The position numbers were made by a program, and so were the translations under genes. 64,000 nt of DNA from Trichoplax sp. H2 (Eukaryota; Placozoa; Uniplacotomia; Trichoplacea), in contig NOWV01000004.1 of the NCBI GenBank assembly GCA_003344405.1, positions 1,426,001 to 1,490,000 of the forward strand, read 5' to 3'. Shown here in pieces: positions 39,874 to 54,600 of this stretch. Positions within the stretch are counted from its first letter, which is position 1. Each line of letters begins with the position of its first letter. The notes under the pieces were generated by a model. The model saw only the letters and a list, made by a program, of their open reading frames with translations. It was not told the origin of the DNA and did not search any database.

Positions 39874-42800
39874 TTATCTAGCATCAGAGATCTCTGGGAG
39901 TTGCAAATGCTCTAGCAAACGATTTAATTTTTTTTCTATCTCCCGATTTTGCTTGTTATTTAGTTCGATGCTGGTGCTGACGTCATCAATTTTTCGGTGC
40001 AATTCATTTAATTTCTCATGTACTGCTTCGCTAATACTATTTCCGATATTTGAAATGGAACTGTTTGTTGATTCTACGCAGCCAGGGGCATGACTTGCAC
40101 CCTTTAAGAATTCAGAATTACTATCATTGTTTTGATCATCGTTGGAAATATCTTTAGTCTTTTTTATCCAATCTTCTGGTAAATCCATTGCTTCCTTTAA
40201 TAACCAATGAAGATCTTGCAAGCCTGTGTAATAAGTAAACCGTTGATGTATATTGATTGATGGCATATTTTTGGCCATGGCAATTTCTAGAGAACCGTTA
40301 TAATACCCAAACTTTTTACTATCGGTAGCATCATTGGCGTAAATAAATCCATCTTCATCAACTATTCCTCCTTTAGATAAAAAATCGACAACTTTACAAG
40401 TCATTTCCGTTGATAGACCCAAAGGTCCACGAAACGGGATGTCATAGCTACGCTGAGAAATTAATACAATATAATCTTTAAGATGGCTTGTAGGCAACAT
40501 TGTATCTTGCACTGTTGCACGAAATAGCTTATCTTCTAAAGGGACGTAGCCAAATTCTATTTTAGATATAATCTGTTCATTTAATACGCCAATTAATAAA
40601 ATAATAATAGCATCGGCAACTAAATAGATCGGAGATAAATATGATTCTTCCTTATTAGAATTTGTCCATGTATTAGAAATGGGCAGGCCTTTAATTTGAT
40701 CATAGTAGTAGTGCGTAAACTTTAAGGCAGTTTTATGGGATACCTAGCAAGTGCATACGAATGTATATTGCATAAGTAATTAATTTCAGAAATTACCATC
40801 TATCTTTTGTGGTCGCTACCTAATCTTTACGGCATTAGCTCAACAGTTGCTAAAATTACTGTATCCACTGGCATTACGGCAGTTAACACAGTTTCTTTAA
40901 ATATTCAGAATTGCAAACATTACTTATTACATCCTTTTATAGCACATGCTTTAGAGATAATACGTTATGACAGACTGGATAATTCCGAAAACGAAAGTGA
41001 TCCTAACAGTACGACGTTAATAACGTTCAATCTTACACTCTGTAATTTTGCAAAAGACGCCATTAAAGAAATTGATCGAGCGTATTTCGCTTGCTTTCTC
41101 TCATTGGATGTTCCAACATAAAAGCTTGCCGGCTTGAAAATTAACTAATAACAATAATTGCGATTGATTTATCAATATCATCGGATATTATCTTCAAGAT
41201 TAAAATACAACGTAATTGCTTAATACTCTTATAAAGCAAAAGGCACTAAAATTGACAAAGATATTTGTATTTTTTTTGTTGACATGTTCGAATTATAACG
41301 CAACTTTTTATTACTGTATGTTAGCGTGATTGTTATACGACTACATTATTTCGTAATTTTAGCTACGAATCTGGTGCGATAAATTTTTCTATCCATTAAT
41401 TTACTTACGGTATTCAATAAATGGCCAACTAAAGGAAACAAGTTCACTGCATCTCCTACTGCTGTAATAAAATTCCGAAACTTGGCAGTAGATTTATCGT
41501 TAGATGCAGATAAATATGGTCCTGTTGCTGCCTAGACGAAGAAATAACCGATTAATAGACTTTATCAAACGATAAAGTACATTTAATGATATAGCACAAA
41601 ACAAGGATCAACATGGATTTCCGGCTCGTACAATATTAAATGATTTCGCCTTTAGATACACATTTATCAATATTTACTAACTCTTCTAACCTTGCTACTA
41701 ATAAAAATTTCTTCTAATTTCGTTTGAATATGATTATAGAACAATTTCAACTTTGACCTGTTGATGGTATATCTTTTTTTAAGAACGTTAATACAACTAT
41801 GACAAAGTTGCTTGACTTTATCAACTGGGATTTGATCTCCAGAAATACCAATAGCGATCCAATCGTCTTTAATTTTTTGTTCCACTACATTTTCAACTTC
41901 GTCTCCGCGATGAATGTCATTATGGGTGATCTCAATATCTGGATATTCTAAGCAAACAATAAATAAATTATTTTACATGCAAATTTTAATAGAATCTTAC
42001 AGCTGATTTAGTGCCTCCTTAGGCTCAACCTGATTAACGCTATTAGCGTTTATTTTTAGCAATGCTAACATTTATTTCAACTAAACAATTGCAAGGTATT
42101 GTACACCGTCTTCTATAAGACGATTTCTCATACCTAGTCGTGTGTCGCCTCTAATAAATTGGCATGCAGTACATTCCTGCTGCACATAAAACTGACTACG
42201 TGCTTTACGCAAATAGGTGATTCCTCATACGTAGCTATGTGTAATCACTAATAAATTCATACAGCAGGAACGGCAACAGACTACTTCAACTGTGATGTTA
42301 AGTAATCGTGAACTACAGTTCCATACTATTATTTATACGAAAGAACATATCAACAGAGATCTACGAAATATCGTACTGCAATTTACTATTGGCAGTATCA
42401 AGCTAAGTAGTAAAAGGGTTTACCAAGGGGATTACGTGCTGTATCTATCTATCTTTTGATGATAATATCTCTACGAAATACGGTAGTACATTCGCCTTCT
42501 TAGCAGACACTAATCAAAACTGTTAGATTAACAGTCTATAGCGTTTATGTACATGAAATAATTTCATTAAAATAAAAACTCTACTACGTTCAATTCTCAA
42601 GTATAAACAGTCAATTTTGCTGTATTGCTTATTCTGATCGACGTGTAGCGTGTATATAGTAGAGGTGTAGTTATTAAATAACAGTAGCAAACGCATCTTA
42701 TTGAATTCCAAGTAAAAGGAATCAAAATTTAATAATCCTCTAACTCTATATAATTTTAGCACTTCGAGATGATCTACGCCAGCTATTTTTGGCTATAGCT

Positions 42801-43711
42801 CACGAAGTATATTCACTTTAGGATTTAACATACAGTTGCGTTATTTTTGAATTATAATTTATGGTGAACAGATATTTTTATGGCCTATTTCGTAGTGATA
42901 AAATCTATGTAAGATTGTAAGTATGATGGGCAGAAAATCATTACGAAAGCTTGATGAAATACATGACGGTGGTCAAGCAGTTTAAGAGGTTTAATTTTAT
43001 TGGGTATCGAACTCCTACTCTCATACTTATCTCTTCTGTTAAGAGTAATAACTTACCACTTAGTAAGACATCATCTATAAATTTATTATGTTGCATAGGA
43101 CTTTTGCCATTAGAAAGATTCCCTCCATCTATTTCGTCATACCCTGGGTAAGTATCGTTGCGAAGTTGATTTAATTCCGTCTTTAAATCTATTTCGGCTG
43201 ATAAAAGAGCTTGATTTTGCGAATCGATATCTTTCCGTGAACGTTGGTACTACGAAGTTTATATTAAATAGTGACACTATATTATTTCAATTTGAGAGCC
43301 ATAACTATCTAAGTAATGATTCTTTATGTGCTTGTAGTGTCAAGCTATATTATATATCCGAATTAATTCTTTCGTATGTCTGCATGCAATAGCTTATGCA
43401 CTGTACCTTATTTTTCAAAGCTTCTAGACAAACGTTGAAGAATTCATCATTAGTGAATTTCGAAGGCTCTTGCTGTAATTCTTGACCTGTTACAGTCTTC
43501 CATAATGACTTTAGATAGGTTTCATCATTTTCATTAACTGACGACTCTATGTTGATAAGAGTGAAATCTGACCAAATTTTCTGTTTTATAACTATGACAA
43601 GTTAACTTGATACAGGTATGGCCTAATATCAGAAGTACTGCAAATTTTATCACGATTCCTATGTCTACGTAATATCATACACAACTCCATATTTAATTAC
43701 TGACCTGCCAT
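39874..43711 (-). CDS. Unrecognised protein, ~565 residues, 7 exons
   Basis: I do not recognise this protein. Exons: 43711-43705 (tentative, M-A-), 43546-43407, 43249-43057, 41947-41691, 41531-41409, 41144-41037, 40743-39874. Phases agree throughout (1698 nt). The first exon is inferred from ATGGCAG|GTCAGT, which supplies the phase the second needs. The last exon codes 289 residues and is the best-supported part. Visible: a basic/helical region after residue ~40 (LEALKNKYQRSRKDIDSQNQ); a hydrophobic stretch ~314-330 (too short and broken by D320 for a confident membrane helix); an acidic Asn/Ser-rich linker; and a C-terminal heptad-like coiled coil (~515-560, EKLNELHRKIDDVSTSIEL). No signal peptide, zinc-ligand pattern or nucleotide-binding motif was seen. 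Probably a lineage-restricted intracellular protein; exon 6 to 7 is the least certain junction. Confidence 0.72.
42128..42270 (+). repeat. Diverged short direct repeat
   Basis: CTCATACCTAGTCGTGTGT...CTAATAAATT (from 42128) recurs as CTCATACGTAGCTATGTGT...CTAATAAATT (from 42224). TTCCTGCTG and CAGCAGGAA lie in opposite orientation beside them. It sits in the large intron between exons 3 and 4 of the unrecognised minus-strand gene. Function unknown. Confidence 0.45.
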
Positions 43712-46700
43712 ACTTCTGCATAGATGGAGTAGATTTTACACGACTGTATACTGACTATACAGGCGGTATTGATTTCTTTTCTATCTGCGTACTCGGCACG
43801 TACTGTTAGTAAGTGGTCGTAATGCTTAAACAGATGACGTAAACAGATACTTGGTGCAACCGTCTGTTGGATTAATATATATCTAAATATTATTGCTGAT
43901 ATCCTAAGTTGAGAGCTAACTATGTTTAGCAGCTTTAATTCTAAAATTATTTACTTATCCCCAGATAAAATATACAGATAATTATATTATAATCTTATAG
44001 CATCTCATCCAGTGCTGCGTAAGTGTGAGTGAACATTTACCGTACATATTACTATAGTTTACGAAATGACCAAAATTCGCAGATGTCCTGTGACAAACTT
44101 ATGTTACAGGTGAATACTAACAATATATAACGTCTACGGGGTGAACGGGAGGGATTTGCTAGCCATTGTTATGAAAGTTTACACTTAAAATTTTTGTTGG
44201 CTTCTATGTCATTGAGTACCATATGGGAAAGAGGAAATGCAATATCGAACTCATTTATCTACATCAAATATTTAAATAGCCTATCTTAGGCAAACAACAA
44301 TCGATACTCAAGGAATAGCCTTAATACTGAGTAGATAAAATATCAGTATCGAGAAATAATACTGGCAGCTATCACATTTTCTAATTTAGTCAACGGAGAT
44401 ATTTATCTAATAAATTATTGCTACTTGCCCTATTTTATAATTTAGTTCAGAGTATTTTTAGTACCGTTAGTTACGAAAATTCGTCGTGAACTCTCAAAGT
44501 GAATCTCTATATTAATGATGTGGGTAAATAGCTGCAGTTTCTACTCTTTACGAGATAGCTTTGCGATGAAAATAACCCTGAAACAAATCTTTCTAAATTC
44601 ACGAAGTTTCGGGAATCACTTCTCCCTCCATAACTTTTGAAGCCTGCAGCAATATAGTGCTTGGGTTTTATAACCCCTTAGATTCGTAATCGTCTAACTC
44701 AAAATCTAAGTTATTAAAATTGAGCAAATCTCTAACGTGACACACGATTAGTAAAACACCATGTTTAACCTTAACAGTATCGTATATTAATAGAATGCTT
44801 GACGATTATATAGCTGTCTATTGCGGCCTTATACTCACATAGTATGAATAGTATAAGTACACCGTTTCATCATCAGCAATCATGAAATTACCTTATAAGC
44901 ATAGTAGACTATTCTACTTCTTAATCCTGCCGTACTTCAATTACTATTGTAATTAGCTGAAACTACTACAAGCAACTAAGATGCATTCGCTTTGACGCTA
45001 ACTAGAACTTAGAGACCCAATTTTATTATACATATCGCCAAGCTGATATACTTTACGGCTGCCGCTGTAAAAATTGAGCGATAAATCTTATATTCAATTG
45101 CTTAATTAATAGAGCAATATTTAAGAGCATAGTAACCATCTAATGACTAATTCTAGATAATAGAATAACAATACATCTATTCACAGAATATAATATTCAA
45201 TCTAGTAGCAGTTGCAATTACAATTACAAAGTTCGTAATGCACCCAATTAATTTTTAGCCACTATCTAAAAACACCAATTGCTGTGCTATACGCCGTATA
45301 CCTACTTTATACTGTAGCATAATAATTAGGTGATTCCCACTGCAAGTGTTCAATCTCAAATTTTCAATCGCCTTATGAGAATATCAAATTAATTAAATTT
45401 ACTAACCTACCCTTCACCTTCGTTTGTGTTAAAATTTCCGCTTACTTTCAACGGTCTATAATAAGTACAGTCGCGTCTTACTAGTACAGTATTTGTCTTT
45501 ATTGATGAATGAACGAAATTGAGATTAATCGATTAAGTAACTAACTCCCAAAAATGATAAAATACGAGCCCTTTTATAGCCTCAACTTCGACATCGGTGC
45601 CGTACCGTTTGATAGGATTGCGGTAATTACTGTAATATTCTGAACGTTAACGTTCTACATCAAGCACTAACATGCAGCGATCTATTACACTGTATAGTCT
45701 GATTGCAGTTAGCTAGTCCTTGGTGGTTCTGAAACGAACCTAATCTTATGTAATAAAGTGAAGCTTATAAGAAACTGTAGTTCTTTTATATTTTTGAGGA
45801 GACGCTTTATCACATTGTCACAAAACAGCTTCGTAATCGTACTTAAACTAAACTATCTACTCTTTAAGATTCACCGACTAACTCCGGAGATCCTCAGTAA
45901 AGGAAAACTGACCATTACTTAACTAAACTTGCCTAATCTAAACTAATTAGATTACCCTAGCTAAGTAACAATAACTGAGAAATGCACTTTCAGAATCTTT
46001 TAACTATATCTTTATTCTAGAAAATGCAAGTCTAATTTAATATTCAAAATCAATCATTTAAATAGCTTTTCGAGCCATAAAACCGGTTTACGATGTGTGA
46101 TATATTTCGACCAATAAGACTTCGTGAATGCATTAAATTATTCCTAGTCTAATCCAGTGAATTTGTAATATTATTATTGATTAACTTTATGTTTGCCCTA
46201 GCTTATAATTAACAGGATTTATATTGAATTTGCCATTGACAATTCATATACCATATTTAGTATTATTTAACCAGTATTAGGAACAGGTTTATATCGGCTA
46301 TATTAAGTCATCAAATAACTCATGCACATATCCAAATTAGTAACTATCTTAACGTGATACATATATATGTCTAAATTAAGTAAGTTATTATTCATCACGG
46401 TAGATTCACTACCGTGACAGTGACTTATTCCTATACTATAGAAATCGAGTCCAATGATATGTTTAGGTTAATAAATATATTTATTGCTAACTATTACAAC
46501 TTAGTACCTAAGTACTCTAGCGTAGCCTCAGTGGAACTAAGATTAAAAATTAATTATTACAACTTTACTACTAGTCACTTATCAAGGAGCATCAAGCTCA
46601 GTAACACACATACACACACAACAATCTACGAATATATGTAGCATGTACATTGATAATTAAGAAATACCTGTAAAACAGTACGGCATTAAGAGCCAGATTA

Positions 46701-48693
46701 CTGGAGATAACTCATACTGCCACTAATTATTCCGGACACTTTGTACCATGACACTTATCCATGAACTCTTTAGACTGTACGACTGAAACTTCATACTTAT
46801 ACAAGTAAGCAAATACGCTGTAGGCAATTCTCAAGCGTATAGGGGCAGTTAGAGAGTACAAAGATGGAATCAATCATTAATCATAATTATACTGTTCCAT
46901 TTGATGCGAGTGATGCTTATAATCTGTCCCTGCTATCTACGAGAAAAATTTGAAAAATTTCTTAAGAGTGAATCTATGATTATTTTATAATTTATGTAAT
47001 TACTATGCAATTACACTGTACTTAATATACATACAGTGTGAACTTCATCTACAGATAGTTACTGTAGCAATTTGTAAAAGTGTTTTAGCTTCTGATAAAT
47101 TAAAATACAAACAAGTGCAGCTAAAGTAAATTGATGTTTCTATCTCAAGTACACACTTATTATAAGATTGATAACTTTTATTTCTCGTAATAAATATTCG
47201 GTGGCAACCAAATACATAAACTTCAAGTCCAATAGTAAAAGTATGGATAGTTTAACAAAGGTCTCTCTATATCAATTGTTTTTAAATTTAAGTAGATATC
47301 AATCTATATGTCTTTTAAAAATTATTTTGTAACACTACTGTACAACTACGAACACAATTTAAAGATTTTACTTGATCTCCTATCGTGTTAATCATAATTA
47401 TTAATTTAGAACCACCCATATTTAAAATGTTGTCAACTGTAGTACAGTATTATATGGTAAACAAGGCTTATATTTAATGAGACAATATTTAGATGCGAAG
47501 CAGAAATTTATAAAACAATTGATGCGTCCTGATAAACTGCACGTCTAAACAGAGCTTTATTGTTTACTGATATAAACAATTTTATTAACTAGAGACTATA
47601 ACAAAGGAAACTATCGCTCAAAAGCGTTAGAGAGTTTTTATACAGGAGAACGTACTTTAAAATTTGTTTAAACATACCTAGATAGTGCCGTGCTTTCTAT
47701 ATTGGAGTAATAAGGAGTAAAACAATTTGAATTATTACATCGTAGTGAAACTTATACTAGTGTCTTTTAGATCATTTTTACACCCCAATTTGTATCTACA
47801 TGGAATTATCGCAAAATATTAAGTAATTTTTCAGTAAGTAAAAAATTATACCTGGAAGATATAACAAATGATATCAATTAGTCTCTTTCGATTTCTTGGT
47901 TACCAAATGACAGTAAAAATATGATGGATGTAAGAATTATGTATGCATTTCATACACACTCTAAGAGAAAAACCTTTAAGTTAGACATCATGTTTCTGAT
48001 ACCATGAACTCGGAAGTAGTAACAACATTGGATCTGTAAATACTAATTGATATCTTAACAGTGAAGGTAGTGCTATTCTTATCACATACTACAATATAAA
48101 TAAATAAAATTTGAGGGCATTATTGAACAAGCTGTAATTTACAATATATCTCTCAATTTACTTAGAAATTTATGAGTTACATTTCATTATTTATACAAAT
48201 CCATTCAAAAGACGTCAGTTTTATGACGATATAAGACAACTGAGACAATTGCCTGTAATAAGATTTCGAAACAGGGTTTACTTTCTTTTTTAATTCTGTA
48301 TTGTTATATGAATAAATAATATAAAATATTTTGAATTACTAGAGTTAATATACTCGAAATAACCCATGAATTCATACTATTACCCCTGAATTATGAGTAC
48401 TAGTAAACTACCCATTCAAATGAACGGGAACATAATCTGCACAAAGCAATAAATTAAAAAAAATTTCCAGCTAAATTATCTTAATATATACGCTTTCTAG
48501 ATAATTTCTGAAGCTGACTCCAATGTTTTAACTCGCAGAATACCTAGATACTGATAGACAAATAATTACTCTGAAGTTATTATCGTTTAAGTAATTCGAG
48601 TTTTCTTGATCTGAATAACTTTTACTGTCGTTCTTTACTGTAGTAATATTACATATAAAGTTCGTTTAGAATCCAAGTATTTCATACTTAGAA
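43712..48693. other. Intergenic, no gene recognised
   Basis: 5 kb of AT-rich sequence lying between two divergent genes. I searched both strands for receptor-like or other domain-bearing exons and saw none. A 75-codon frame at 46414-46641 has no similarity that I can recognise and ends in a short CA tract. Confidence 0.45.
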
Positions 48694-51600
48694 ATGAATA
48701 ATAGATTTAATTTACTTTTTCTTATCTTCATCCTCTGGAGCGTTTCCTCTTATAGTGAAAAAATAAACTTGTACATTGGTGGTTTCTTCCCAATAGATAA
48801 TGTTGGTTGGAATGGAAGTGGCTTAATACCAGCTGCTCAAATGGCTTTTGATGATATAAACGCTAGAGAAGACATTTTACCTAATTATCAACTCAGCCTA
48901 ATTATTGGAAATACGAAAGTAAGCAGTAATTGTTACGCTAATACCGTAGATACAAATTTATGAATTATTATTTTATTAGTAGGTTTAATTTTCTAGCAGT
49001 CGTAGTACTGTATGTAATTGATTTGTCAGTTTCCAGAATCTCATTTAAAATTTCTGATTTTTTAAACTTGCTTAAATTTTGAATTCTAATATACACGTAT
49101 AGCTTAATAAATTTTTACACCAAGAAAAGCATTTAGGATCATTGAAAATAGCCTGACTTCATATAAATATTCATTTGGCATTGCTATCAGTTTGCAAGCC
49201 AATTCTTATAAAGTCATGAAATTGTCAAATTTTTGGGTATCTTTAGTTGTTCTGCTACGCCTATATCGGATTTTCATAACTTTTTCTTGAGAATGGTGTT
49301 AATAAAACTGCGCATGAAGCTTCTCTTCTGGTATTACTTACTAAAAGTCTGTTCGGAGAATGGTTTCGTCTTATGATTTACCCGAAGCATTAAATAATAC
49401 GTACATTACATAGCCCTTAAATAGCAACCTATAATGAAAAATATTTTTGTACTTCTCATAGGCATCAAGCGATTTAGGCGTAAAGGTTTTATTTGATTTT
49501 ATACGTTTACCGCCCCAAAAAATTATGCTGTTGGGTTGTGGATTCGCTCGAGTGACATCGGCAGTGGCTGGAGTTGTAAATTATTACAATTTAGTCCAGT
49601 TTGTATTATATTTTCTTAACTAATCACACTCTAGTGTAAACAGCCTTCACACCGAAAATACAATGTAAAAATGGCAGATTAGTTAACCCACCTCATATTT
49701 TGTATTCATAGTAAACTTAAATTAGACACTTTTTAAAGTGCAGCAAATGATTCTATTAAAGGGAATAACAGAAAGCGATTCACACAATTAAAGCTATCGC
49801 TATAATTGTAAATTTATTACAATCGAGAAGTGAGCTGGCTTGAAATAAAATTGCACGGGTAGAATACCGTACCTCATTGTCCATTTAGAACAAGACAGAT
49901 CTCATGGACTTGAAAATAAGTTCTTTCATACATTCCCACAGCTAATCTGTAAACAGTTGTAATATATTAAAGATCTTACTTTCAGTGTCTTGGTTGATAA
50001 ATAGAATTCACTTTTGCTCTTAATGATTTTTAGCAACTTTTAAAGTTTTACATATCCTGCAGTAAATATCGTATAGAGGCATGTTTCGTTTCAAGTAACG
50101 CATAATAATTCTGGTTTCATTTTATTAATTCTCTTAATAAGCTTAATTTATATTGCTATAACTAATTTTAACACAAGTCGGAATAATCTGATAAGACATG
50201 TTGGGAAATTTTATGCTAGCTTTACATTAATTTGCGGACAATATCCCATCGTTAAGGGTGACAACAGAAAGTTACTCTTCTTAAATTAAAGTAAAATTAC
50301 AGGGTCATGTCGATATTCATATGATATCCATCGATGCAATCAGATAATAAATAAAATTTTCAATTAGTATTAACACTTGAACAATGTTTGCGGCTACAAA
50401 GACGATATACGAGATAATATATTTAGTCAACGTATACAGATAATACAGTAGCCATTAGTATTCAATATTCTGTATGCTATTATTGCCGAATAAGATACAT
50501 GAACCGTATGATAACGGCTAAAAATAAGCACACAATAACCTCGTAAAATTTTAATTGAAGTTAAACTTGTTAAATACTAATTGCGTATTGGAAATGTTTG
50601 ATTATGCGTATTAAACTTAGCGATTTTATCTCGTGATTTCATTTTCATAACGAAAAATCATAAAAATCAAGTAGCTATTAAACCAAATCGCTCCTATCTG
50701 TGATTATTGAATCTTTCAGACAACTTTCTCTTCGGAAAGTATTTTACTATCAGACAAAGAAAATTTTCCATACCTTTTTAGAACTTACTTTTCTAACGGT
50801 GCTTGGAATTTACCGCAAGTCATGTTACTTAAACACTACAATTGGACTAAAGTAGCTATCATTGCGAGAAGAAGTGAAATTTACGATGTGGTAAGTTAAG
50901 ATATGATATTGATAAATAGATTACAGATTACGAACCTATCATAACATTAAGTATAAAGTTGATTCATTTATCTTGCTCATGTACATATAGTATATCACGT
51001 CATATATTTCATCTAATATAATATACAGAATACTTTATTTATCAAACATTAAACACAATGATTTTGATATTTTTGAATTAGAGTATGGAAAGACTACTGA
51101 ATGATTTACATCACGCTAAAATCCAAGTCATTACAACTGAAGGATTTATTCCTGGAACCAATTTCGACCGACAAATTGGAAATCTAAAGGTACCGTACCA
51201 TATGCAATGTATTACAAGTGGTTGCTGAATCGGGTGTTGACAGATTTTTTAAATCTTCTTCTTGGAAACAGTATTAACTCTTGAGTACACACTCTCATTC
51301 AAGGACGCTAATTTTATATGTGCTAATTTTATATATGTTAACACGTTTAAATTTTTCGCAATTATCGCATTCGATAACGTACAAATTCACAACTAGGCGA
51401 TTCGCAAACTCTCGATTTCACGATTTAAGAAACATTTAAAAATTACGGTTAAATCTTGGTACATTAACGGTGTAAAAGTATATCCTCAAGTTAGACTGTA
51501 ATATTATTATATTATATGAAAACTATGAAGTATTTGTGGACAAATATTCTAATTCGCAGCTTACAATGACAATATCAATAGGAAGAAGATGTACGAATCA

Positions 51601-54600
51601 TAATTGGACATTTCCAAGAAGAAGACGCATTGGAAATATTTTGCCAGGTTAGCTTAAAACTATTACATGTTCGAAATTCTTGTATCAATACTGTGCTACG
51701 CAACGTAAATATTATCTGCTAGTAATATAATAGGTATTTTTTAGACAAGAATATCTTACAAATAAAATTTCTGTAAACTTGACGTAACTTTGTAATACAA
51801 AATTATAGTAAATTGTTAAAATGAGAGTTTCGCACAAGTGGTGCAGTCTAAGATAGTTCATGTTTATAGATTGGGTCTTAAGGTTATATAAAAGTGTTTA
51901 CTCATCGTTAGTTAGATACCATAGTCCCTGGTTGTGATTGATTTAATAATATAATGAAATAAAAAAAGAAATCAAGGGTCTTGTCGTATTGTTTCTGAGA
52001 TGCTCGTTCTTCATCACCATATAATATGTGCATATTGGAATATTAATAAGAATCTATTTTAGATGTATCAAATAAAAATTGTACTATACAGTAACATAGA
52101 GTTCTAATGCGAAAAATCTTTATATTTAATACATTAATCAAGCTTTAAAATGAAAGCAATGAAAAACTGTTGGTATTAGATATGTAATGGTTAATATTGC
52201 TAATCTGTGAATAAAATCGAATTCGCGTAGAGGATCTTAATTATTATGTCACTAAATAGAATATTAGTAATAATAAGTAGCATTTGCATAAGTTATGGTA
52301 TTTCAGGAACCTCAAAATTATGTAATGCGGTCTCACAAACTTTCATCTAATATGTATATCGTAATTTATGAACAGTTTAAATAATGTCAGACACTGTAAG
52401 GCCTAAATTTAAATATCCCAATAATTTTAACATAGAATATCGTATCGTACGGTATATCTAGGCTTACAAGCATGGAATGTATGGAGCTGATTATGTCTGG
52501 ATTGTACCTGGCTTTCTGTCTTCTACGTTCTGGGATAAAGCCGTTAACGTAAAACACGTTAATTGTACACCACAAGAAATTGCCATAGCCGCCAATTATT
52601 CTCTCTCAATCGATTTTGCTACGATTAATACTGCTGATAAAACTACCATATCTGGCATGGTTCGATGCTTTATTTTTCTATACTGTATTATCCTTATCGT
52701 ACTCGTATATCTGATCTAGCTCAGATTAAATATGATATATGTCTATGTTATATTTTTTACATATACATAGACACCACAATCATTTGATATTAGATATCAT
52801 AACTGGCCATCAATTGTCAATCATGCTTATTGGCCTAATAGTTACGCTGGTTTTACATACGATGCTGTTTGGGCAGAAGCTTTAGCTTTAAACAGTTCTC
52901 TTAGTCGAATAACAAAACTTAATCGAAGTTTGGACGATTTTCGGTACAGCGATAGTGAAATGGCAGGAATTTTTAAAGAGGAAATGTATCGAGTCAATTT
53001 TTCTGGGATAAGTGTAAGTCTTTATATGAGCAATATTAAGATTATTTAGCGAAAAGTGTTAAATGTATAGACGAATATCAATATCTTAAGACGACAACAG
53101 TAGTTTATTATAAATTTCTAGTTTTACAAATGATAGTCGATCTCTAATATTTAATTAGCAATCCTTGAAAATTAACTTTGAGCCAAATAGCGTATTTTTA
53201 CAGAGTTATTTTGGCGCTGCCCTTTTATTATTTACTCGCTCTAAAAATTATATACGGATATAACTTTACTAAAATTGTTACTTACTATATAGTGGATATT
53301 GTCGAAATAAATGGTTANNNNNNNNNNNNNNNNNNNNTTGGACGATTTTCGGTACAGCGATAGTGAAATGGCAGGAATTTTTAAAGAGGAAATGTATCGA
53401 GTCAATTTTTCTGGGATAAGTGTAAGTCTTTATATGAGCAATATTAAGATTATTTAGCGAAAAGTGTTAAATGTATAGACGAATATCAATATCTTAAGAC
53501 GACAATAGTATTTTTTTATAAATTTCTAGCTTTACAAATGACTGTTTAATTTTCAAGTATTGAAGCTTGCCCTTATGATAGAAATACGTTGAAAAATCAA
53601 TTATTAAATATTATACATGTGATACTTTCGAAAGATTTGCGTTCGTCATAATCGCAAGAAATTACAGAGATCAACTAGAGAAATAAGAGTTTAATTTCAG
53701 CTGGCGTTAGAGGAAAAACCGCATACGATTACAGCGTATATACAGGACGAGGACTAGTCAAGCAGATAACGTAAAATAGGATGGGTAAAGCGTACAAGCT
53801 TACCGTACAACTAGCTAATAAGATAGATGTCTAAGAGTTACTTTTATAATATAAGAAACTCTGATTAAATACTTAGATCAGCTCGGGGATTAACAGAAGG
53901 AAAATTGGTCGAAATGACATTAATGTTAATGTTATAATTTTGTACTGTAATACTTACTATCTTAGTTCCATATTTAACTTTCATCTTCGATCTAACATTG
54001 TTTCCATAGAATATAATCGAATTCAACAAATACGGTGATGTACTCCCACATACCACCTACTTAGTTCAACATCAAGGTTAGAAAAGCTGATGTAATATAT
54101 GACTCAAAAAGTTATATAAATAATACGTCACTGTCACAATTTCTTTTACAAACTTTTCTTTCATAGCTTTGTGAGCGATACTAGTCTACTAGAATACTTA
54201 TAATTCCCTTTACTGATAAAGATCTAATATAAGATACAACCACACAAGTATAAAGTAGTTCCAGTAGAAATGGTAAATTAATTTTATTAGGCTAAGGTCC
54301 ATTAGTAGCTAATGGTAAATAAAATAAATACACTATCTCGGACATTACTCCATAACAGTCACATATTAACAATTTCATAAAGTAATCATTAATATTCTTG
54401 TATGTATTTGCACCCATAATCATATGCAGGTGAAGTTAAAAGAGCGGTGGCTACGATAATAGCTAAAGAAGGGCTAATCGATTTCTATGCAGCCTCTCCA
54501 AATGTTATCAGATGGGCAGGTTAAAAGAGTTTATTAACACTGGCGATTTTACACCCTATATAATATAATATAATCGTATATTGCATTGCTTCTCTAAATA

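Noticed and set aside
40807-41121. 104-codon plus-strand open frame
   Set aside because: It overlaps the minus-strand exon 41144-41037 and intron of the unrecognised gene; no similarity, and the minus-strand reading fits the splice phases.
53701-53772. Exon-like segment after the gap (acceptor TTTCAG, frame GVRGKTAYDYSVYT)
   Set aside because: It needs the alternative GTGTAA donor of exon 7 and does not resemble the GABA-B domain. The exon at 54010-54076 joins exon 7 in phase 0 and matches the expected flytrap sequence.
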